From assembly GCA_900549865.1 (NCBI GenBank), contig URPU01000029.1:1-24210 (forward strand): a stretch of DNA of 24,210 nt, written 5' to 3'. The translations under genes were made by a program, and so were the position numbers. The notes beneath the pieces were generated by a model that did no database searches, was not told where the DNA came from, and saw only the letters and a list, made by a program, of their open reading frames with translations. The stretch comes from an uncultured Eubacteriales bacterium. Its GTDB lineage: Bacteria; Bacillota; Clostridia; Oscillospirales; Oscillospiraceae. Of this stretch, positions 1 through 5,317 are shown one piece after another (the stretch's first letter is position 1; each line of letters starts with the position of its first letter).

Positions 1-112
1 AGGGCGTGTTGTCTTCTCTTTTTCATGGGGTTGCACTTCGGATGATAGCACGCCACCTCCCCTTACACAGGGGAGGCAGCGCACCCTACAACACTGCCGC
101 ACCACCTTGGCG

Positions 113-160
113 CCCCTGCGTAAGGGGAGCTGTCATTGCGCCAGCAATGACTGAGGGGTC
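113..160 (+). repeat. CCCCTGCGTAAGGGG / GACTGAGGGGTCG repeat, copy 1
   Basis: This unit contains CCCCTGCGTAAGGGGAGCTG followed by a small variable hairpin and then GACTGAGGGGTCG. The same start and end recur at 3674-3718 with a different middle. An inverted, partial form (CCTCCCCTTACACAGGGGAGG) lies at about 57-76. Confidence 0.7.
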
Positions 161-271
161 GCTGTACGCAGTTGTTGTTCTATATTAGTGCAAAAGCTTT
201 GCCTGCACCCCTGTAGGTAATGGGCTTGCCCCTTCCCTATGTTGAATTTTCATCGGCACTGAAATCCATAT

Positions 272-419
272 CGTAGGGGCGGGCATTGCCCGCCCGCCTG
301 CTGCGGTTTGCTCGGCAGGTGCATAAAAGAGAGTGCAGACTCAATGTTTGCACTCTCTTTGTTACACTCATATTAAATTTTACTTCCGACTATGCGGGCG
401 GGCAATGCCCGCCCCTACG
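272..419. repeat. 26-bp perfect inverted repeats enclosing a hairpin
   Basis: Positions 272-297 and 394-419 are perfect inverted copies of a 26-base sequence starting CGTAGGGGCGGGC and ending GCCCGCCCGC. Each arm is itself palindromic in its core. Flanking sequence outside the arms is also loosely similar when inverted (TCGG..ATCCA.AT versus TCGG..ATTCCAACT). Between the arms, at 326-360, lies a 12-bp perfect stem (AAAGAGAGTGCA / TGCACTCTCTTT) that looks like a terminator. Confidence 0.8.
326..360. terminator. Hairpin inside the 272-419 inverted repeat
   Basis: A perfect 12-bp stem (326-337 / 349-360) has an 11-nt loop. The arms end in AAA and TTT, so it could terminate in either direction. 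It may be the terminator of the minus-strand Fe-S gene that ends at 553, but it lies nearly 200 bases beyond that stop. Confidence 0.45.
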
Positions 420-485
420 AGTTGGAATCATTTCCGACTAAACTTTCAAAAGCGGAATGGGCAAGCCTCTTCCCTGCAACGGTGC

Positions 486-571
486 GGCGCAAAAACGGTT
501 TCGCCGGCAGTTTCGATACCGGGCAAGCGCAATCACCGTATTCGTAGGTGCCTCAATGCGCCTCTAAAATC
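486..571 (-). repeat. Diverged GATTTTAGAGGCGC repeat, copy A
   Basis: Read on the minus strand this begins GATTTTAGAGGCGCATTGAG and continues through ATACGGTGATTGCGCTTGCC and GGTATCGAAACTGCCGGCGA. It aligns by eye over about 86 bases with the plus-strand copy at 3457-3542. Its first bases overlap the end of the Fe-S gene, supplying the last codons and the stop. Confidence 0.6.
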
Positions 572-1239
572 TCGCCGCTGTTGGAGATCGTCACGACGTG
601 CAGGGGGAGCTTCTTTCCCGCGGCGGCGACGGCGCGGGTCAGTGCCGCTTGCAGACCGCCGCAGCAGGGCACCTGCATACGCGTCAGGGTGACGGACTTT
701 ATGTCGTTTGCCGCAAGGATCTCGCCGAGCTTTTCGGCGTAATCGACGGGGTCGAGCTTCGGGCAGCCGACGAGCGTCACGCGCCCCTTGATGAAGTCGT
801 TGTGGAAATTGCCGTAGGCATACGCGCTGCAATCGGCGGCGACGAGCAGGTCCGCGCCGTCAAAATACGCGGCCTTTACAGGCGCAAGGCGTATCTGCAC
901 AGGCCAGTTTGAAAGCTGCGCCGGAGCGTGGACTTTCTCGCCCCCGTGCGTCTCGATGCGCCGCGGGGCAGAGCCGGGGCAGCCGGAGAACGCCTGCCTT
1001 TTGGCCTTCTGCGCGGCCTTGACCGCAGCCTCGTCATATGCCGCCGCCTCGCGCTCTATGAAGCTTATCGCGCCCGTCGGGCAGTTGGGCAGGCAGTCGC
1101 CGAGCCCGTCGCAGTAATCGTCGCGCATGAGCCGCGCCTTGCCGCCGACAAGCCCGATCGCGCCCTCGTGACAGGCGTGAACGCACCTGCCGCAGCCGTT
1201 GCATTTATCCTCGTCTATCTGAATAACTCTGCGTATCAT
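553..1239 (-). CDS. 4Fe-4S ferredoxin-type protein with C-terminal CCGG motif
   Basis: The 228-residue protein starts at an ATG preceded by GGAGG eight bases upstream. Its N-terminus is ferredoxin-like. Cys13, Cys16, Cys19 and Cys23 form CxxCxxCxxxC. A second set (Cys43, Cys49, Cys53 in CDGLGDCLPNCP) has three cysteines, an arrangement I recall as normal for this family rather than decayed. The middle holds an SGCPG motif and the C-terminal half has DCSAYAY, VGCPKLD and PCCGG, so further cysteines may bind metal. The role is presumably electron transfer in the cytoplasm, but partner and substrate are unknown. It is alone on its transcript: a hairpin (1300-1327) separates it from the LOG gene upstream. 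The last residues (EILEAH) and stop are encoded by sequence matching a dispersed repeat, so the original C-terminus may have been replaced. Confidence 0.85.
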   Translation of the reverse strand: MIRRVIQIDEDKCNGCGRCVHACHEGAIGLVGGKARLMRDDYCDGLGDCLPNCPTGAISFIEREAAAYDEAAVKAAQKAKRQAFSGCPGSAPRRIETHGGEKVHAPAQLSNWPVQIRLAPVKAAYFDGADLLVAADCSAYAYGNFHNDFIKGRVTLVGCPKLDPVDYAEKLGEILAANDIKSVTLTRMQVPCCGGLQAALTRAVAAAGKKLPLHVVTISNSGEILEAH

Positions 1240-1280
1240 TTTATCTGCCTCCCTGTATTTTCATCATTATGCGAGATTAT

Positions 1281-1286
1281 ATTATA
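1281..1286 (-). promoter_or_regulatory. Possible -10 box for the Fe-S gene
   Basis: The minus strand reads TATAAT here, about 40 bases before the start codon. No convincing -35 is seen at the right distance, because that position falls in the hairpin at 1300-1327. Confidence 0.35.
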
Positions 1287-1299
1287 CTAAAACGCAAAG

Positions 1300-1327
1300 C
1301 GTCGGTGTAGCAAACGCTACACCGACG
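1300..1327. terminator. Terminator hairpin after the LOG gene
   Basis: A perfect 12-bp stem, CGTCGGTGTAGC (1300-1311) and GCTACACCGACG (1316-1327), has a 4-base loop. It lies 5 bases after the LOG stop codon, followed on the minus strand by CTTTGCGTTTT, consistent with intrinsic termination. Confidence 0.75.
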
Positions 1328-1332
1328 TGCTT

Positions 1333-1914
1333 CTATTTATTATAATCCTCAAGCCGGCGTATGCTGCCGGTGCGCGGAACGTAGGAGGCAAGCTGCTCCA
1401 TTACCTGATGCGGCGTATCGGCGACGGAATACAGCTCAAGGCAGCTTTCCGACATGAATCGACGACGGGCGAGCTCCTCGAGCATTTTTATCATCGCGTT
1501 GTGCGCGCCCAGCGTGTTCAGAAGCACGATGGCGCGGTCGTCACGGCCGAGCTGCTTGAGCGTGAGTATCTCAAAAAACTCCTCGAGCGTGCCGATGCCG
1601 CCGGGCAGGACGATGCAGGCGTCGGAATTTTCCTGCATCAGCTGCTTGCGCTCGCGCATGGTCTCGGTGAATATCATGCGGCTGCACCTGTCGTACAGGA
1701 TGCCGGGCTCGTCGAAAAACCGCGGCGCTATGCCGACGATTCCGCCGCCCGTGCGGTGCACGCCGTGCGCACATGCTCCCATGAGTCCCTCCGCTCCGCC
1801 GCCGAACACGATCGAGTCGCCTCTGCTGCCTATCAGCTCGCCGAGAGTCTCGGCCTCGGCGTAGTAGCGCTCATCCAGCTCACGGCCGGACGCTCCGAAA
1901 ATGCATATCTTCAT
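1333..1914 (-). CDS. LOG family protein (Rossmann-fold nucleotide phosphoribohydrolase-like)
   Basis: This 193-residue protein starts MKICIFGASG. It carries the LOG family (TIGR00730) signatures: GGGAEGLMG at 38-46, MRERK at 86-90 and PGGIGTLEE at 104-112. The last is the PGGxGTxxE motif with the catalytic glutamate, and MxxRK supplies the arginine. Characterised members cleave the N-glycosidic bond of nucleoside 5'-monophosphates (cytokinin activation in plants); older annotations say lysine decarboxylase. The reading frame stays open far upstream, but the true start is the ATG at 1914, where TGATG joins the stop of the MFS gene to this start. The two are therefore translationally coupled, although no functional link is obvious. 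Confidence 0.9.
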   Translation of the reverse strand: MKICIFGASGRELDERYYAEAETLGELIGSRGDSIVFGGGAEGLMGACAHGVHRTGGGIVGIAPRFFDEPGILYDRCSRMIFTETMRERKQLMQENSDACIVLPGGIGTLEEFFEILTLKQLGRDDRAIVLLNTLGAHNAMIKMLEELARRRFMSESCLELYSVADTPHQVMEQLASYVPRTGSIRRLEDYNK

Positions 1915-3248
1915 CAGTCGTCGAGATCCTCGAACGCGTCGAGTCCGCGCCTGGCCTCGGGCTTGTTGTCGCCGTGCTTTACGAAGATCATCGTAACAAA
2001 GCTGAGCGCGACAAACAGCGCGGCATACGGAAACAGCACCGTGTAGCTCACATGGCGCATCAGCGAGCCCGCGACGATCGGGGTCACGACCTGCGCGACC
2101 ATAGAGAAGGTGTAGTAATAGCCGGTGAATTTTCCGATATCCGAGCCGCGGCACATCTCGACGACCATCGGCAGGGAGTTGACGTTTATCGCCGCCCACG
2201 CAAGACCGACAAGCGCGAAGATGATGAACATGATGAGGTTTATGCTGCTGTAGGCCGTGGTCAGGAAATAGCCCAGGCCGAAGCAGGCCGCCAGCAGGAT
2301 TATGCCGGCCATGATGGTGCGCTTTCTGCCGACCCTGGAGGCGATGATTCCGATGGGTATGTAGCTGACGACAGCGCCGCCGGTCGCAATGAGCAGACAG
2401 GTCGACGCGCCGCCCAGCGCCTGACCCATGACCTGGCTGACATAGGTGGTAAACCATGTTTCCACCGCGTTATAGCCGATAAACCACAGGCAGATAGATG
2501 AGAGCAGGAAGATGAGACTTTTCTTTACGGGCTTGGGCAGGGTCTCGTTGCCGCTGCCGTCGTCCTCGGCGAGGTTCCACTCGGGGTGCTGCCGTTCAAG
2601 CTCCTGCTGCTCGGCGACGAGCCTGGGCTCCTTGATCGTCAGAAACAGTACTGCAACAGCGATGAACATGATCGCGGAAACGACCATGAACAGAGGCTGA
2701 TAGTTTACGTGCGCAAGACCGGCTACCTTGCTGTTGGGGTACATGACCGCCGCGACGCCGAGGTAGATAACGCCGCCGAGAGCGCCCATGAGGTTTATTA
2801 TCGCGTTGCCCTTGCTGCGCAGGGGCTTGGGCGTGATGTCCGGCATCAGTGCGACCGCGGGCGAGCGGTAGGTGCCCATGGCGACCAGCAGCAGGCCGAG
2901 CACGACCACAAAGGATATGGTCTTGAAGCTGCTTGGTGCTGCGGCATAGCTGTTGTCTATCATCGGCAGCAGGTTCATCAGGATGATCGCAAGCCCCGTG
3001 CCGAACAGGATAAACGGCATGCGCTTTCCGATCTTCGTGCTCGTCCTGTCCGATATCGCGCCGAACAGTGGCAGCAGGAACAGCGCGAGCACGTTGTCGG
3101 CCGCCATTATCGCGCCGGAATACGTCTCGTTGAGATGGAATGTGTTTGTAAGTATAAGAGGTACGATGCTGTTATACATCTGCCAGAACGCGCAGATGGA
3201 CAGGAACGCAAAGCCTGTCAGTATAGTGCGTTTGTTGTCAAGCTTCAT
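1914..3248 (-). CDS. MFS transporter, GPH/SLC45-like
   Basis: This 444-residue polytopic membrane protein has about twelve hydrophobic segments. SDRTSTKIGKRMPF at about 66-79, between the second and third helices, matches the loop typical of GPH/SLC45 sugar:cation symporters and related MFS families. A second charged loop, ASRVGRKR, begins the C-terminal half. A hydrophilic central loop near 210-240 is rich in Glu/Asp. The ligand is probably a sugar or glycoside by family, but no residue fixes it. The start ATG follows GGAGG by about ten bases. The gene heads a two-gene operon with the LOG gene, sharing a one-base overlap. Confidence 0.88.
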   Translation of the reverse strand: MKLDNKRTILTGFAFLSICAFWQMYNSIVPLILTNTFHLNETYSGAIMAADNVLALFLLPLFGAISDRTSTKIGKRMPFILFGTGLAIILMNLLPMIDNSYAAAPSSFKTISFVVVLGLLLVAMGTYRSPAVALMPDITPKPLRSKGNAIINLMGALGGVIYLGVAAVMYPNSKVAGLAHVNYQPLFMVVSAIMFIAVAVLFLTIKEPRLVAEQQELERQHPEWNLAEDDGSGNETLPKPVKKSLIFLLSSICLWFIGYNAVETWFTTYVSQVMGQALGGASTCLLIATGGAVVSYIPIGIIASRVGRKRTIMAGIILLAACFGLGYFLTTAYSSINLIMFIIFALVGLAWAAINVNSLPMVVEMCRGSDIGKFTGYYYTFSMVAQVVTPIVAGSLMRHVSYTVLFPYAALFVALSFVTMIFVKHGDNKPEARRGLDAFEDLDD

Positions 3249-3281
3249 TCTCCGCTTTTCCTCCGATCTCTTTGTGCCTCG

Positions 3282-3290
3282 ATTATATCA
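3282..3290 (-). promoter_or_regulatory. Extended -10 promoter for the MFS-LOG operon
   Basis: The minus strand reads TGATATAAT, an extended -10 (TGnTATAAT), 34 bases before the MFS start. The -35 position is weak, as is common with extended -10 promoters. Confidence 0.5.
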
Positions 3291-3374
3291 CGGTCATTTC
3301 CAAAAAGATAGATTTTTTTAATGACGAGCAGACAGCTGACAGCGGACGCAGGCTGTGCCTGCGAAAAAAACAAT

Positions 3375-3423
3375 CTAATATTGAATATTAGGTCTTGACA
3401 AGTCGTATACAATGTATTATAGT
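3375..3423 (+). promoter_or_regulatory. Near-consensus promoter with upstream 17-bp palindrome, no adjacent gene
   Basis: TTGACA (3395-3400), a 17-base spacer and TATAGT (3418-3423) make a strong sigma-A promoter. Three bases upstream is a perfect dyad, CTAATATT-G-AATATTAG (3375-3391), a plausible operator. The nearest plus-strand gene starts at 4093, about 660 bases downstream, after a stretch of repeats. It may drive that gene through a long leader, or a small RNA. Confidence 0.6.
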
Positions 3424-3456
3424 TCGATTATATCATCTAACCGACGAAATTGGTGG

Positions 3457-3542
3457 GATTTTAGAGGCGCTTTGACGCAGCTGCGGATACGGTTTTTGCG
3501 TCAGCCCGGTATCGAGAGTGCCGGCAAAACCGGAAAACTGCC
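3457..3542 (+). repeat. Diverged GATTTTAGAGGCGC repeat, copy B
   Basis: This begins GATTTTAGAGGCGCTTTGAC and continues with ATACGG, TTTGCGTCAGCCCGGTATCG and GCCGGCAAAACCGG. It aligns by eye with the inverted copy at 486-571. Confidence 0.6.
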
Positions 3543-3673
3543 GCTTCCCGCAAGTACGATGCAAATTTTCCGTTGGATTAACGGGTGCGAAATGCTATGG
3601 TTTATGCCTTTGTTCCGAACCGGGCACCTGTAATTTGCGTATTTGAAAATCCTCAATGCGCATCTAAAAAACC

Positions 3674-3718
3674 TCCCCTGCGTAAGGGGAGCTGTCGACG
3701 CAGTCGACTGAGGGGTCG
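3674..3718 (+). repeat. CCCCTGCGTAAGGGG / GACTGAGGGGTCG repeat, copy 2
   Basis: It shares both ends with 113-160. The middle is GTCGACGCAGTCGAC, itself a hairpin. TTTTTT follows directly on the plus strand, so this unit could act as a terminator in this orientation. Confidence 0.65.
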
Positions 3719-3720
3719 TT

Positions 3721-3798
3721 TTTTCAGAGGCGCACGGACGCTGCTGCCGATACGTTTATTGAGGTGTCCCGACCGGTCACTTCCGGCAAAACCGGCAC
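3721..3798 (+). repeat. TTTTCAGAGGCGC repeat, copy C
   Basis: This begins TTTTCAGAGGCGC and runs through GATACGTTTATTG and CCGACCGG to CGGCAAAACCGG. It resembles copies B and D, sharing the GATACGTTTATTG core with D. Confidence 0.55.
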
Positions 3799-3954
3799 AG
3801 CGGGCGACCGATGGTCGCCCCTACGAGTTGAAATCGGTTCCGACAAGACCGTGGCAATTCGCACCACGGGAAATTGTTCTGATTTAGTGCAAAAAGTTTG
3901 CCTGCCCCGTGTAGGGAACTTATCTTGCCCGTTCCGCTCGCTCCGGTTTCCTCC

Positions 3955-4017
3955 GCAACCTCCGGTCGGGTTGACGCAATAAACGTATCGGTACAATATC
4001 AAAACGCCTCTGAAAAT
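3955..4017 (-). repeat. TTTTCAGAGGCG repeat, copy D
   Basis: Read on the minus strand it starts TTTTCAGAGGCGTTTTGATA, then GATACGTTTATTGCGTCAAC and CCGACCGG. It is the inverted partner of copy C about 160 bases upstream. Confidence 0.55.
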
Positions 4018-4092
4018 GCCCTGCGCTGCCGGGCAAGTGCAATAAATGTATAGGAAAAACGCTGATGCGCTATTGAAAAAAGGAGAAGAGCT

Positions 4093-4602
4093 ATGAAAGA
4101 CGAAACGATCAAAAAACTGGTGTTTGCGGCGCTGTTTGCGGCGCTCAGCTGCGTTGCAACGATGGTCATCCGCATACCCACCCCCATCGGCGGCTACATC
4201 CACGCAGGTGACGCTGTCGTTCTGCTTTCGGCGTTCCTGCTCGGGCCGTGGTGGGGCGCGGCGGCGGCCGGACTCGGCTCGGCTCTTGCCGACCTTATAG
4301 CGGCCTACGGCCTGTACGTTCCGGGCACGTTCGTGATAAAATTCATCGTGGCTCTGCTGGCCGGGTTCCTGCTCAACTGCAGGATAGTCAGGTCCGCGCT
4401 TGCCCGTGCGGTCATCGCGGGCGTGATAGGCGAGACCTTCATGGTGCTCGGCTACCTCGCGTATGAGGCGCTCATCCTCGGCTACGGTGCAGCGGCGGCA
4501 GGCGGCGTGCCGATGAACTGCATTCAGGGCGCATTCGGCGTTGTCGCCGGCTCGGCTCTGTATGTTGCTCTGTCCAAAACGAAGCTTTTCAATACGCCTT
4601 GA
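4093..4602 (+). CDS. ECF transporter S component (vitamin-type substrate)
   Basis: This 169-residue membrane protein has five to six hydrophobic segments. It carries the S-component pattern: IPTPIGGYIHAGD (28-40), a GPWWGAAAAGLGSALADL stretch (51-68) and then GLYVPGTFVIKF. This resembles the family of small S components for riboflavin, pyridoxine or hydroxymethylpyrimidine (the PF07155-like group). Such proteins bind the vitamin and dock on a shared EcfT/EcfA module, which is not in the window, so this would be a group II system. The start ATG follows AGGAG by nine bases. No TPP or FMN riboswitch is recognisable upstream. The stop lies in CGCCTTGACGCAGC, which resembles part of repeat copy B. 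Confidence 0.85.
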   Translation: MKDETIKKLVFAALFAALSCVATMVIRIPTPIGGYIHAGDAVVLLSAFLLGPWWGAAAAGLGSALADLIAAYGLYVPGTFVIKFIVALLAGFLLNCRIVRSALARAVIAGVIGETFMVLGYLAYEALILGYGAAAAGGVPMNCIQGAFGVVAGSALYVALSKTKLFNTP

Positions 4603-4708
4603 CGCAGCGGAGGACATATATTGCGGCAGCTCCAATGCGCCTTTAAAAGCGCAAATGTCAAGTATTTTGTGCGTTTTTCCGCGCACACCGTCGGTAAAAA
4701 AGCAAAAA

Positions 4709-4743
4709 CCGAGCATTGAGGATTTTTGCACCCTCATGCTCGG
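4709..4743 (-). terminator. Second terminator downstream of tRNA-Ala
   Basis: A stem of CCGAGCAT-GAGG type (4709-4721 / 4731-4743) is followed on the minus strand by TTTTTGCTTTTTT. It backs up the terminator at 4790-4817. The plus strand lacks a T-run here, so it does not obviously serve the ECF gene. Confidence 0.6.
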
Positions 4744-4773
4744 AAAACTGCTCGATATAAGGACTTCTTCGAC

Positions 4774-4817
4774 AGAAAAATAAAAAGTACGGCAGTCCAT
4801 TGTATCATGGACTGCCG
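4774..4817 (-). terminator. Terminator of tRNA-Ala
   Basis: A perfect 11-bp stem, CGGCAGTCCAT (4790-4800) and ATGGACTGCCG (4807-4817), is followed on the minus strand by ACTTTTTATTTTT. It starts 8 bases after the tRNA CCA end. Confidence 0.88.
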
Positions 4818-4824
4818 CATTTCG

Positions 4825-4900
4825 TGGTGGACCCGAAGGGATTCGAACCCTCGACCTCTCGGATGCGAACCGAACGCGCTCCCAGCTGCGCTACGGGCCC
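4825..4900 (-). tRNA. tRNA-Ala (anticodon CGC)
   Basis: The minus strand folds as a full cloverleaf of 76 bases with encoded CCA. The acceptor is GGGCCCG pairing CGGGTCC, the D arm is GCGC..GCGC, the anticodon loop is TTCGCAT, and the T arm is GAGGG-TTCGAAT-CCCTT. The anticodon CGC (4865-4867) reads GCG. The acceptor contains a G3-U70 wobble pair, the alanine identity element, and the discriminator is A, so the assignment rests on two independent features. A tandem pair of terminators lies downstream. It converges with the ECF gene. Confidence 0.95.
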
Positions 4901-4958
4901 AAGTGCTATCAGCTTTAGTATTATAACACACTTTTCAGAAAAGTAAAGAAAATATTTA

Positions 4959-4987
4959 TTGATTATATCTCCGATTTGAGTTATAAT
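4959..4987 (+). promoter_or_regulatory. Promoter of the SRP RNA
   Basis: TTGATT (4959-4964), 17 bases and TATAAT (4982-4987) precede the paired 5' end of the SRP RNA by about eight bases. Confidence 0.8.
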
Positions 4988-4994
4988 ATTTTCG

Positions 4995-5290
4995 CGGCTT
5001 TTGACAAGGCTGCACTAGTTGGGGAGCCAGCGGTGCCCTGTAACCTGCAATCCGCTACAGCAGGAATGAATTCCCAACATAGGATCTGTCATGTGTCGTC
5101 TGACTCCGGTAAGCAGCGTTGACGAGCCGGTCTCGCGCAACGGAAACCCGTGAACCATGTCAGGCGGGGAACCGAGCAGCATTAAGCGGTGCTTTCCGTG
5201 TGCCGCAGGGCAGCCGGATTCGAGCCGGCTGCCGGCGTAACGGGCATAGTCCATTATTCAAGGTTGGGTGTGCAGTCTTGTCAAGAGTCA
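4995..5290 (+). ncRNA. ffs: Signal recognition particle RNA, large bacterial type with Alu domain
   Basis: The 5' part contains the Alu-domain landmarks GGTGCCCTGTAACC and GCAATCCGCTACAGCAGG, close to Bacillus scRNA. The S-domain tip near 5150-5190 reads GTCAGGCGGGGAACCGAGCA with GCAGC, the Ffh-binding asymmetric loop region. The two ends pair: CTTTTGACAAGGCTGCAC near 4998-5015 with GTGCAGTCTTGTCAAGAG near 5271-5288, which sets the boundaries to within a few bases. SRP RNA binds Ffh and targets nascent membrane proteins. The location just before dnaX is the usual Firmicutes arrangement. Confidence 0.92.
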
Positions 5291-5317
5291 CTATTTTTGC
5301 ACGGAAGAGGGGAAGGC

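Larger units (their letters stand above)
1..552. repeat. Intergenic repeat mosaic, no gene seen
   Basis: No open frame here has a ribosome binding site or a recognisable product. The stretch is made of palindromic repeat pieces. Several recur in the 3457-4035 gap: a CCCCTGCG..GGGGTCG unit, a GTGCAAAA-G-TTTGCCTGC segment near 190, a GGGCGGGCATTGCCCGCC palindrome, and a diverged module ending in GCGCCTCTAAAATC. It resembles an accumulation of short non-autonomous elements. The pieces were compared by eye only. Confidence 0.7.
3249..4092. repeat. Intergenic repeat mosaic between the MFS and ECF genes
   Basis: These 844 bases show no credible coding region. They contain the orphan promoter at 3375-3423 and modules related to those in 1-571: two forward and one reversed copy of the GAGGCGC module, the CCCCTGCG..GGGGTCG unit, a GTGCAAAAAGTTTGCCTGC piece near 3893, and a GGGCGACC..GGTCGCCC palindrome near 3801 followed by CCTACGAGTTG as at 414-424. 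Confidence 0.7.

Noticed and set aside
3330..3360. CTGACAGCGGAC shared with the 202-bp element
   Set aside because: Only 12 bases match and the surrounding sequence does not. It is too short to call a fragment of the element.
3412..3633. Short open frame after the orphan promoter
   Set aside because: It has no ribosome binding site and most of it is repeat copy B, so it is unlikely to be translated.
3971..3997. TTGACG / TACAAT promoter for the ECF gene
   Set aside because: The spacer is only 15 bases and the boxes lie inside repeat copy D, so it was not listed as a feature.
1..4092. CRISPR array in the repeat-rich gaps
   Set aside because: Repeats are irregularly spaced, occur in both orientations and vary. 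There is no regular spacer length and no cas gene.
3640..4092. Riboswitch upstream of the ECF S component
   Set aside because: I looked for TPP, FMN and preQ1-like conserved cores and saw none. The leader is made of repeats.
3724..4800. Open frame of about 360 codons on the minus strand
   Set aside because: It spans repeats, the whole ECF gene in antisense and the tRNA terminators, with no coding signature.
5189..5317. Upstream extension of dnaX
   Set aside because: These codons are the 3' half of the SRP RNA. The conserved DnaX N-terminus starts at 5318.
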